Positions 55,322 through 64,000 of a stretch of 64,000 nucleotides of DNA are shown here, one piece after another. The translations under genes were made by a program, and so were the position numbers. The stretch spans positions 46,841,946-46,905,945 of the forward strand of contig NC_134465.1 in the NCBI RefSeq assembly GCF_047948215.1, in the 5' to 3' direction. Under the pieces are notes generated by a model. That model saw only the letters and a program-made list of their open reading frames with translations, was not told the origin of the DNA and searched no databases. The stretch comes from Lycorma delicatula. Lineage: Eukaryota > Arthropoda > Insecta > Hemiptera > Fulgoridae. Each line of letters starts with the position of its first letter. Within the stretch, counting starts at the first letter, position 1.

Positions 55322-56663
55322 TATACAGAGCGTTTCATAATGTTCTTAGGAGTTACAAAAATTCAGTACAAAAAAAGTATTTCACTTACCTAAATAAAAG
55401 TTGTACGAGGTGATGCAGGGATTCAAAGAGTTTTTGTTAAAATCTATAAATGTTCCATATGTGCTCCTCTGGTGACACGGCACACATCAACACGAAAGTC
55501 TAGCTCTTGCCAAACTCTTTCTAACATGTCATTTTCGATGGAGTTGATTGCATTGATTATGCGATCCTTTAGCTCAGCGATATCGTGCGGCATCGGTGGG
55601 ATAAACGCCTTATCTTTCACGTAACCCCAGAGAAAGAAATCACATGGCGTGAGGTCTGGTGATCTTAGTGGCCACAGCATAATGTGTTGGTCTTCAGAGG
55701 CACGTCCTATCCAGCGCCGAGGTAATGATGGGTTAAGGTACTGTCGAACCTCGTTATGAAAACGGGCAGGACTACCATCTTGATGGAAAATGAAGTCGTT
55801 GAGTAGCTGAGGCAAAAGCCGTAATTGTAACATATCCAGGTATATCATGCCAGTTACTGTCGTTTCCATAAAAAAGAACGGCCCATACACTGCCTCACGA
55901 GAGATCGCACAAAAAACGTTTACTTTCGGAGAATCCCGAATGTGTTCCACATAAGCGTGTGGGTTTTCAGTTGCCCAAACTCGCACGTTATGACGGTTTA
56001 CTTTGCCGCTAATATGGAAAGTAGCTTCATCGCTGAAAATTATCTTGTTTAGAAAACCTTCATCTAACAACATCTTTTCCTGTAACTGTAAACAAAAATC
56101 GAGCCTACGTGTTTTTTCTCCATCAGAAAGACGCTGGATTAATTGAAGACGGTACGGTTTGCATAATAAACGTTTACGGAGAACTCTCCACAGTTGTTTT
56201 TGGAATTCCTAATTCTCTGCCTGCAGCCGGAGTCGATTTTGACGGGCTGCGAATGAAACTTGCACGCACACGTTCGACATTGACTTGTGAGGTTGATGTA
56301 CGATCAGTTGATTTTTGCTTGCACAAGCTACCGGTTTCACCGAATTGTTTATACCGTGCACGAATTGAATTGTCACTCGGTGGCTCCATATGAAATTTCA
56401 ACCGAAACGCACGTTGCACAGAAATTACTGACTTTGACAAGTGATATTGTAACACACAAAACGACTTTTCGATTCCCGTGGCAGTCATTTTCTCTAGTGT
56501 AGACGCCTAGCGAGCAGATGGTTTACTAACTGTCTAGTATATGTGGAAAAAACTATTTGAAGTACTCTTTCGTGCAGTACTTGTTTTATTCTTATGAGTG
56601 AAAGAATTTTTTGTTAATGAATTTTCAAAACTTCGAAGAACATTATGAAATGCCCTGTTTATA
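55322..56663 (-). mobile_element. DUF4817-type TIR transposon, nearly intact
   Basis: Inverted ends: TACAGAGCGTTTCATAATGT (55324 on) at the left, and near-complement ACATTATGAAATGCCCTGTT (56640 on) at the right, flanked by TA. It is 1.34 kb with one transposase on the reverse strand. Ends and protein differ from the element at 8823 but share the TACAG start and domain order. Confidence 0.93.
55444..56488 (-). pseudogene. DUF4817-type transposase, single frameshift
   Basis: Starts MTATGIEKSFCVLQYHLSKS at 56488. The helix-turn-helix part includes GIPKTTV, where the frame breaks near 56176 (a short deletion at the TTVW-like position). The next frame is open from RVLRKRL to the stop before 55444. 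It contains the first catalytic motif IIFSDEATFHISG, then GPFFFMETTVTGMIYLD, the second motif FIFHQDGSPARFH, RRWIGR and the third block RSPDLTPCDFFLWGYVKD. The spacing between the second D and the D of PCD is 45 residues, far longer than mariner's 34. It ends with RVTRGAHMEHL. All three acidic residues are present. This is the best preserved transposase in the window. Confidence 0.92.
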
Positions 56664-57160
56664 AATTGATTAAAAAAAATATTTTTATTTAAATAAGTAA
56701 ATTTTGTGGGATGAAAATCTTAAACAAAACAAAAAAATAAACTTTTAAAAATAATGTTAAAGAAATTCTTAAACTTTTAATCTCGAAAAATTCCATATAT
56801 ACAATAATAATAAATTAATAAATGAACAAATTAAATTCTATGATGATATTTTATATAAGCAAATAATAATTAAGTTGGCTAAACGGATTCCACAATTTAC
56901 AGAACTCATAACAATTGTGAAGCTATTACAATATAGACGTAGTCAATTTGACTTAAACTTTAACTTTTGACGAACTTTAAAAAAATGATGATCAAGTAAT
57001 TGTTAATTATATAAGTTGATAAAGTTTAATTAAATAAATTTTATATATTTTAATCATAATTATACTTCTCCTGAAGATGTCAGAATAGCCGAAAGCGCTC
57101 AAGGAAATCAAATTGGAATTTAGTAAGCTGTTCTTAAAATTATACGTAAAAACAACACTA
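56664..57160. other. AT-rich interval, nothing recognised
   Basis: Near 57066-57105 is CTCCTGAAGATGTCAG followed by GCCGAAAGCGCTC, similar to a motif in foldback G. No gene. Confidence 0.5.
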
Positions 57161-57164
57161 CCCT

Positions 57165-57335
57165 AACGGTGTCCATGAAGGAGTGATTACATCTCTGCTT
57201 TTCATGTGGAAGTTTTAGGTTCAAATACCGGTCACGCATTTTTCATACACTACAAAAATTATCATCTATCGGTAGTTGTTGTCGGCCATCAACCGGTCGT
57301 TATTCTAAAAATAGATATCTAATTTATAGCAATTA
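57165..57335 (+). repeat. tRNA-derived SINE H, copy 3 (partial)
   Basis: Head decayed (TTTTAGGTTCAAATACCGGT in the B-box position), tail CATTTTTCATACACTACAAA. Matches the family at 59475 for about 150 bp. Confidence 0.65.
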
Positions 57336-57529
57336 TTATTTTTTATTTATCATCGATTTAGCATGAGATAATATAACGAAAAATTCTCCGAGAAAAAAAT
57401 AATGAAGTAACAAGAGATATTCATGATTTACAGGCCGACCCAATAACTTAGATAAAGGAGAAAATTTTGATGATGATCGGGAAATGTATTAAATAACTCT
57501 AGTGGCAGTTCTGAACTACCTGTTTTACT

Positions 57530-57880
57530 TTCCCTTCTACATAGCGCTACAGCAGAACTATAGCTCTAGAAGAGAAAGTATTGTAATCGGTCCAATTTGG
57601 TCATATGCGGTTTTCATCGGATCTTGACGTTTTAGACACCTAAGGAAACCAAAAAACCGGATGGAAATTTTCCGGATGTTAATGTTCGTATGTACGTGTG
57701 TGTGTTCAGTGTTGGCCTATATCTCTAGAACTAGTCCACCGATTTTTATCAAACGTGGTATTTCTATATAAGGGGCATTGATGCCATTAAATTTTCAATA
57801 TAAAAGGTCAATGAGATGAGGCTGTAGAGCAAAGTCACGCTCAGAATCTCGAGATTTCGCTTAATTTAGGTCATAACATA
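57530..57880 (+). repeat. Repeat C, copy 6
   Basis: Terminal hairpin with ACTTTC (57537-57542) and GAAAGT (57574-57579), then TTGTAATCGGTCCAATTTGG, a GTACGTGTGTG run, and CTAGAACTAGTCCACCGATT. Confidence 0.68.
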
Positions 57881-58029
57881 TTTTTTAACGATTAAAAAAT
57901 AACAATATTTGCAAAAACACTTTTGCAAAATCGCATCCACCTCAAAAAATGCCATTGTGTGTCATCTGCTATGTTGCGACGTCACTGGTGATCGATAGAA
58001 TTAAATAAATGAATAATATTTAAAGTTTA

Positions 58030-58130
58030 AAAAGGTAACTCGGTCTGGCTGGGTCTCGATCTCGATCATCCGGTCGACTTGGTACCTGGTGCGTTAAACC
58101 TCGCGGCTACACCGGTCTTCCGACCGTACA
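58030..58130 (-). repeat. tRNA-like segment, third SINE type?
   Basis: On the reverse strand GTGTAGCCGCGAGGTTTAAC (A-box-like) is followed by GATCGAGATCGAGACCCAG (B-box-like). Only one copy in the window and no clear acceptor stem. Confidence 0.4.
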
Positions 58131-58319
58131 AGCGAAATTTGTTCTATGTAAGTTATGAAATTACATTAGTTTAGTAAGTGCCGACCGGCGCCGCTGGTAT
58201 CGTCACACCTGCGCGAATTAAATACGGTATTCGCGCATGTGTTTTATTTAGAATCATTGAATTAAATAAACGAAAAAATATTATATTTAAATACAATGAT
58301 AAATATTTTAAATTAAATT

Positions 58320-58321
58320 GT

Positions 58322-58407
<86 letters not shown>
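58320..58407. repeat. (TG)n microsatellite, 88 bp
   Basis: Nearly pure TG, the longest in the window, followed by CGCGCGCAC. The VCVCVC and THTHTH frames over it are not genes. Confidence 0.98.
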
Positions 58408-58410
<3 letters not shown>

Positions 58411-59020
58411 TTCGTGCGCGCGCACTCGTGTATCAAAAACAATCCACAGTTGTAATATTTTCCCGGAACACGGCTTTAACGACGTGTTGGGAAAGTTCTA
58501 CATCAGAATTGTAAGCTTTTTTCACCGGGGCCACATTTCATTTATTAACCGAAAGGGGAAATATATTTTGTGTAAAAAAATTGTTATAATTATTATTTAT
58601 TTAAATTTGTCACTTGAAATATTTTACTAAATTTCATCCACATTTTGATAAACTATCAAAAGATTGTTCCTGCAAATTACAGGAAACAACCCCTTTTTTT
58701 TTTTATTTCCAAAAAGTATTTTTGCTGAAATGAAACTTAGTATAAATTAAAAAAAAAAATTCCTAAGAAAAACCAAATTTAACTTTTAATCATATTATTT
58801 TCTTTGTTTTATAAAATGTATTTAGTTAAAATGAAATGCAAAAAGCTGCATTTTTTATTTCAAAAAGTAAGAAATTTTAGACTTTGCCAAGTTTTCAATA
58901 AGTGTTTAGATTGTTATTTAAATTTTTTTTTCATTTTACAAGGGCACAAGTTGAGTATATTAAAAAGTATTTAAATTATACTTACTACTTCTACAGTTAG
59001 TATAATAGCTCCTAACAAAA
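58408..59020. other. AT-rich interval, nothing recognised
   Basis: No gene or shared repeat recognised. Confidence 0.6.
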
Positions 59021-59024
59021 TAAG

Positions 59025-59425
59025 CACGCCGGCCTCCGAAGCGCGAATGGTAACATCTTGGCCTTTCATCAGGAGGTCCCGGGTTTGAATCCCGGTCAGG
59101 TATGGAATTTTTACACACACTACAAATCATTCATCTCATCCTCTGAAGCAATACTTAACTGTGGACCCGGAGGTCCAGATAAAAACATAATAAGCACACC
59201 ATGCCAGGCTTACTATAGAAAATGAGGAATAAAATGATTTCCCGCTACCTTCTCTACGTATTCAAATATACTTTTATATTGTTTCTCCTAAGTATACGGA
59301 AATGTAAGAGATATTCATCTGTTTAACTCAAATATCTTTAATCTACATCACCGTATAGGAATGATTGCATAATCAACATCATTACTCTAAGTGAAAATAT
59401 TATTATCCTTAGGTAATTGTTATTT
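59025..59425 (+). mobile_element. tRNA-derived SINE H, copy 4 (3'-shortened)
   Basis: Head GCGAATGGTAACATCTTGGC and B box GGGTTTGAATCCCGGTCAGG, then 'ctacaaatcattcatctc', CACCATGCCAGGCTTACTAT and CATCATTACTCTAAGTGAAA. It lacks the last 270 bp seen in copy 5. Same orientation as copy 5 and only 50 bp away from it. Confidence 0.8.
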
Positions 59426-59474
59426 GGCCTCCAGCTTGATATCGTAAAAGTAGATAAAAAAACAAATAATATTA

Positions 59475-60190
59475 TAGGTATCGATCTCTGTGGTGGTGTG
59501 ATAGTGTCGCCTTTCATCCACAGGTCCTGGGTTCGAATCCCGGTCAGGCCTGGCATTTTTCATACGCTACAAATTTCCATTCCCTTAAGACAAAACGACT
59601 AAAGCATCACAGAAATAGGTCAGGTATCATAATGAATAAGGTTGTAACGATTTAATCTGAATAATACAAGTCACTCCTGTAATTGTTATATAATCATTCC
59701 TGATATAATAAGGACACCATACCAGGCTTACTATAAAAGATAAAACATGAAATGGTTTTCCGTTACTTTCTTTACTTAGCTAATTATACTGTTTCAAATC
59801 GGTATGCCAAACGTTCAAAGATGTTCAATTCTTAAGTGATACAATTACTCTGTTCATTCATTGGGATCGATTAAATAATATACATCATTACTTTAAGAAA
59901 ATGCAGAGAGCCACATTTTCTTGGGAAAAAAGCAGCTGTAGTTTTCCATTGCTTTCAGCTGCGCAGTACTCAGAGGACTGAGTGATGTTGATATGGCCTT
60001 TTAAGTCATTCTGACTCACGCCCCTAACAACTACTGAAAGAGCTGCTGCCCTCTTTCAGGAATCATTCCTTAGTCTGGCTCTCAACAGATACCTCTCCGA
60101 TATGATTGCACCTTCGGTCCAGCTACTCTGTATCCCTGAGCACTCAAGCCCCCTCACCAACGGCAAGGTCTCATGATTCATAGAGGAGGA
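59475..60190 (+). mobile_element. tRNA-derived SINE H, copy 5 (longest)
   Basis: About 715 bp. Head: GTGGTGGTGTGATAGTGTCG (A-box region) and GGTTCGAATCCCGGTCAGGC (B box, T-arm-like). Middle: GGCATTTTTCATACGCTAC, then ACACCATACCAGGCTTACTA. Distal part, GC-richer: GCGCAGTACTCAGAGGACTG, CTTTCAGGAATCATTCCTTA, CCTCACCAACGGCAAGGTCT. The distal part has a look I associate with widespread arthropod SINE or LINE 3' ends, a recollection I cannot check here. It is joined to the LINE at 60191 without an obvious target duplication. Confidence 0.8.
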
Positions 60191-61235
60191 AATAAAATAT
60201 TCAGCATTTTAAAAATAAAATGTTCAGCATTTTAAAAAAGTTAGGGTTCAAATACAGAGATAGAAGAACAATTGCTAACATGTACAGGAACCAAACAGCA
60301 ACAGTAATAATTGAAGAACATAAGAAAGAAGCCGTAATAAGAAAGGGAGTCCGACAAGGATGTTCCCTATCTCCGTTACTTTTTAATCTTTACATGGATC
60401 TAGCAGTTAATGATGTTAAAGAACAATTTAGATTCGGAGTAACAGTACAAGGTGAAAAGATAAAGATGCTACGTTTTGCTGATGATATAGTAATTCTAGC
60501 CGAGAATAAAAAGGATTTAGAAGAAACAATGAACGGCATAGATGATGTCCTACGCAAGAACTATCGCATGAAAATAAACAAGAACAAAACAAAAGTAATG
60601 AAATGTAGTAGAAATAACATAGATGGACCACTGAATGTGAAAATAGGAGGAGAAAAGATTATGGAGGTAGAAGAATTTTGTTATTTGGGAAGTAGAATTA
60701 CTAAAGATGGACGAAGCAGGAGCGATATAAAATGCCGAATATCACATGCGAAACAAGCCTTCAGTAAGAAATATAAATTGTTTACATCAAAAATTAATTT
60801 AAATGTCAGGAAAAGATTTTTGAAAGTATAAGTTTGGAGCGTCGCTTTATATGGAAGTGAAAGTTGGACGATCGGAGTATCTGAGAAGATTAGAATCTTT
60901 TGAAATGTGATGCTATAGAAGAATGGTAAAAATCAGGTAGGTGGATAAAGTGACAAATGAAGAGGTGTTGCGGCAAATACATGAAGAAAGAAGCATTTGG
61001 AAAAATATAGTTAAAAGAAGAGACAGACTTATAGGCCACATACTAAGGCATCCTGGAATATTGGAAGGACAGGTAGAAGGAAAAAATTGTGTAGGCAGGC
61101 CACGTTTGGAATATGTAAAACAAATTGTTAGGGATGTAGGATGTAGAGGGTATACTGAAATGAAACGACTAGCACTAGATAGGGAATCTTGGAGAGCTGC
61201 ATCAAACCAGTCAAATGACTGAAACAAAAAAAAAA
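60191..61235 (+). pseudogene. LINE reverse transcriptase, copy 7
   Basis: Starts in the codons for KMFSILKKLGF and runs through RQGCSLSPLLFNLYMD and LRFADDIVILAENK to the end NQSND at 61222. A 203-codon frame (60220-60831) is open. Then a TAA replaces the codon after FLKV (60829-60831), and a short deletion and TGA disturb the EAFEMRC region (near 60890-60910). A 12-base deletion removes part of the segment after RHPGI. The first 24 bases, AATAAAATATTCAGCATTTT and following, are tandemly duplicated (60191-60214 and 60215-60238). Confidence 0.92.
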
Positions 61236-62114
61236 AAATAAAATTTAAGGAAAAATAAATTTTTGATTATTTCATTTTGTATGACTTATTAAAGTTTATA
61301 AAGCTCAGTTGACGCGTTAGGTAGGGATGGATTGCAGTGACTGTCCTATCGGGGTACATTATCTGCGCCAGTGTACTAGTAGTATTGGCACTGCTAATAC
61401 TACTTGAAATACCCAGTTAGAACTATTGCGTATCTTATATTTTTGTTTTATAAACTTTGGCAAATAATACCTCGTATTTTATTGATATATTTTACAATTA
61501 TAATGCCACTCACACATAAATAAACGACAAAAATTATATATTAACCAATTATATTGAATAACAATACATTATAGATAGTCTAGAGGCTATCTCTACATAG
61601 TAGAAGAAATAAATTAAATATTTGTAAGTATAAATAATAAAAAAAATAATAACATCTTCAAAGTAAAGTTAAAATTAAAAAATAATGCAGTTCTTTAAAA
61701 TTTTTACTTTTTGAAGTAGATGCAATATAAAAAAAATAAAAATCCAGGAATCTTGATTATTTTTTTGACTGATCTAAAAAATTTAGAATCAGTGAAATTT
61801 AGAATATACTTATTTATTATTTATTTATTTTTTTTTTTTGTTTATACCAGAAGAGGAATATCACCAGCGAATCGGAGAATTGCTATCTTTTCTCCTGGAA
61901 TAGTTATTCCAGTGTAAAACTTTTCCCTCCCCTTTTGCTTATTCTATATACCGATTGAAACGCAGTTGAGAAACCTACATACATCATTATCTAACTCAGT
62001 TTTAATCATAACCAGTCTTTCTTAATATACTCTCACTGTCCTCTCCCAGAAATGGCGAAATGCTGAGATAGAGTGAGTAGCGGTGTCAGGTGGGATAATG
62101 TAGGGTGTTGCCTC
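61236..62114. other. AT-rich interval, nothing recognised
   Basis: A GC-richer piece at 61320-61400 and plain AT-rich DNA around it. No gene. Confidence 0.55.
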
Positions 62115-62115
62115 T

Positions 62116-62753
62116 TATACGAGGTGCTACCCAAAATTTCGGGGAATTTTACCATAAAAATAAAATAGCTTACCACAACTTATAATTTCCACTGTCTCCT
62201 TCAAAGTAATCCCCTTGGGCATTGATACAGTGATCCCAGCGTTTTTTCCATGATTCCATGCATCCCTGGAAATCTGCAGGTGTAAGTGTTCGAAACACGT
62301 TCTGCGTTTCTTCCTGAATCTTCTCAATTGTGTTAAAACGACGGCCTTTCAATTGAAATTTTATTTTCGGAAAGAGAAAAAAGTCGCACGGAGCAAGGTC
62401 AGGCGAATAGGGTGTGTGGGGAATCACTACCGTCTTTTTGGAAGCCAAGAAATTCCGAACGGCTAGCGATGTGTGCGCGGGCCCGTTGTCATGCCGCAGA
62501 ACCCAGCTGTTGTTATCACACAGATCTGAACGTTTGCGCCTAATGCTATCACGTAACCGCTTCAAAACATCACAATAGAACATCCCATTAACAGTTTGAC
62601 CAAGAGGAACAAATTCCTCATGGATTTTGCCTTTGATGTCGAAAAAAACAATCATCATGGACTTCACGTTGCTGCGAACTTGGCGTGCTTGTTTTGACCG
62701 CGGTAAACTTGGCGACTTCCACTGCGACGACTGCTGCTTAATTTCAGGGTCAT
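62116..62753 (-). mobile_element. Mariner element 3, truncated
   Basis: One end survives (TACGAGGTGCTACCCAAAAT at 62118 on, with TA before it). The transposase C-terminal half is on the reverse strand. The other half of the element, with its second terminal repeat, is missing. The break lies at a perfect palindrome. Confidence 0.88.
62170..62752 (-). pseudogene. Mariner transposase 3, C-terminal part
   Basis: A clean open frame (62170-62667 from its first Met, readable back to about 62752) begins YDPEIKQQSSQWKSPSLPRS and continues to MIVFFDIKGKIHEE and VPLGQTVNGMFY. The second catalytic motif is LRHDNGPAHTS and the third is PYSPDLAPCDFFLFPK, 34 residues apart as in mariners. The end reads KRWDHCINAQGDYFEG. 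No lesion is seen within this part, unlike the other mariner copies. The DNA-binding domain and first catalytic D (TGDE-type motif) are lost by truncation, so it cannot work alone. Confidence 0.92.
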
Positions 62754-62770
62754 ACCCTGAAATTAAGCAG
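62734..62770. repeat. Perfect palindrome at a transposon junction
   Basis: Arms of 17 bp, CTGCTTAATTTCAGGGT (62734-62750) and its exact complement (62754-62770), around CAT. The left arm is mariner coding sequence; the right arm is an inverted duplicate of it. Confidence 0.97.
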
Positions 62771-62794
62771 GGTATAATAGACGTCGCACATACT

Positions 62795-63117
62795 TCTTAG
62801 GACTAACGTGCAGCTTGCACGTCGATCAGCTTTTCTGGTGTTAGTACTTTCGGTCGACCGCTTTTGGGTGCATCTGCCACATTCCCCGTCTCTTACAATA
62901 TGTACAGCCGCTTGATGGAGGACTTGTTTGGTGTATCTACATCATATTATTCTGACAAGGCATTCTGGGTCTGGGCATAACTGGCACATTTAATATATTG
63001 GGAGACAATGAATATTCTCTACTGCATTGTGTAACCCATTTTTCCTCAATTAGACATGCAACAAAAGGAGATATTCTACCATAAGGTTGCGTCATTTTTT
63101 GAATAATCTGTATAAAA
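62795..63117 (-). mobile_element. Truncated relative of the 8823-9997 transposon
   Basis: Matches 9700-9997 throughout (GCAGCTTGCACGTCGATCA, TTGATGGAGGACTTGTTTGG, GAATATTCTCT, ACCATAAGGTTGCGTCA) and keeps the right terminal repeat, ending near TCTGTATAA. The rest of the transposon is absent. Several differences and small indels distinguish it from the first copy, e.g. an insertion near 62960. Confidence 0.9.
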
Positions 63118-63673
63118 CAGTTATTTTTGTATATAAGTTTTAATAAAATTCGTAGGATTTTTACTTTTTGTTACTAATTTTTTTGTTAAAGTGATATCGC
63201 ATTTAAAATAAATTGAACATGGTGCCTCAGGTATGGCATTAAAATATTTCTTTATGTTTTCTAATGGGAATATTAATTATTTGTCTTTTAATCCTTCCAG
63301 TATTTAAATTTTAAAATTTCTTTAGTAAAAAACTAAAAGGACAAACCTCTATAAGGTAATGTGTTTTGTGTGTGTGTGCGTGTATTTGTGTGCGCGCGCG
63401 CACATATATATTTTTCTTTTTTAAATACTAAATAAGAAAATGTATAGTTACTTTTTGCGGTCATAGACATTATAAAAGAGAAGATATTACATAATTTAAA
63501 TCTGTATACAAGGAGATAATGATTTTGCGCATGACTTGTTTTAATTATACATACAGCCTATTTGATGTACTTTTATGATAATTACTAAGGATGCTAGTTA
63601 CGCATCAATGACTTAAATCAATTGCACTTTCTTTTTAATACAAATAATTTTCATATCGTTTCTTTTTTTAATA

Positions 63674-63734
<61 letters not shown>

Positions 63735-64000
63735 TTTTATTAGACGAAGAATTTCTTTAAAAAATTATCTGGGGTATAAGAAAGAGTTGCAAATCTTTAA
63801 TGTTTTAGTAACTGTAACATTTATACGGGACTACACTAATTTTTTACACCTGTAGATCCAATCCAACCTTAAAATGTCAACATTATCCAGTTCTGCTTTC
63901 AGATAGAATTTTATTTATCTTTGTATTTTTTTTTTTTTTGGAGGGGGGTTCCAGCTAACAAATTACTAATTAAAACCCAGAAAACTTTATTAAAACTAGA
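63118..64000. other. AT-rich end of window with microsatellites
   Basis: TG/CG tract at 63368-63402 and (TA)n at 63680-63728. A G-rich piece at 63939-63950. No gene recognised. Confidence 0.65.

Noticed and set aside
3150..60190. tRNA-like heads at 3150, 19570, 57165, 59025 and 59475, and in all SINE A copies
   Set aside because: They have B-box/T-arm features, but acceptor stems do not pair and each is followed by a conserved SINE body, so they are SINE heads and not tRNA genes.
2600..63855. Open frames over microsatellites (YIYI, VCVC, THTH, SLSL translations)
   Set aside because: They are translations of TA, TG/CA and GA repeats with no start context or homologous domain.
1..64000. CRISPR arrays, bacterial operons, riboswitches, phage genes
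   Set aside because: No regularly spaced identical repeats with unique spacers and no bacterial gene structure. All signs point to a eukaryotic, insect-like genome.

Overview
This window looks like transposon-packed, non-genic nuclear DNA from an insect. The evidence is the strong A+T bias, the long (TA)n and (TG)n microsatellites, and the many decayed copies of element families typical of insects. Hemiptera or another non-holometabolous order would fit, but the order is my inference. I see no intact host gene, rRNA, CRISPR array or bacterial-type operon. Almost every readable protein signal belongs to a mobile element and almost all of those are broken.

Layout. 1-5 kb: a decayed Helitron Pif1-like helicase, repeats R and C, and a tRNA-derived SINE. 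5-15 kb: LINE copies at 5.7, 10.8 and 14.2 kb, a decayed TIR transposon (8.8-10.0 kb) and repeat B. 15-22 kb: transposase scraps at 14.8, 15.5 and 20.2 kb and a complete mariner at 20.7-22.0 kb. 22-29 kb: SINE A, repeat R, a second non-LTR element type, a CpG-rich patch and a cluster of palindromic repeats with a 460-bp foldback. 29.5-30.9 kb: a second complete mariner. 31-41 kb: microsatellites, a second R copy interrupted by a SINE, SINEs, K repeats and a Helitron-like remnant. 41-54 kb: alternating B, E, C and K repeats with LINE copies; one LINE lies inside a B repeat and is flanked by a target duplication. 55.3-56.7 kb: a TIR transposon whose transposase is open apart from one frameshift. 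57-64 kb: SINE H copies, another LINE, and a truncated mariner joined to a truncated TIR element through a perfect palindrome.

How the parts relate. One LINE family supplies seven copies. SINEs A and H have tRNA-like heads and presumably used LINE machinery. Mariner and DUF4817-type transposases are the cut-and-paste class, and repeat K looks like end fragments of a DUF4817-type transposon. I did not find a convincing new cellular system. The most interesting material is structural: variable-copy palindromes, inverted arms shuffled between copies of repeat E, perfect short foldbacks at repeat junctions, and nested insertions that give relative ages. Repeat names A-K and R are mine.
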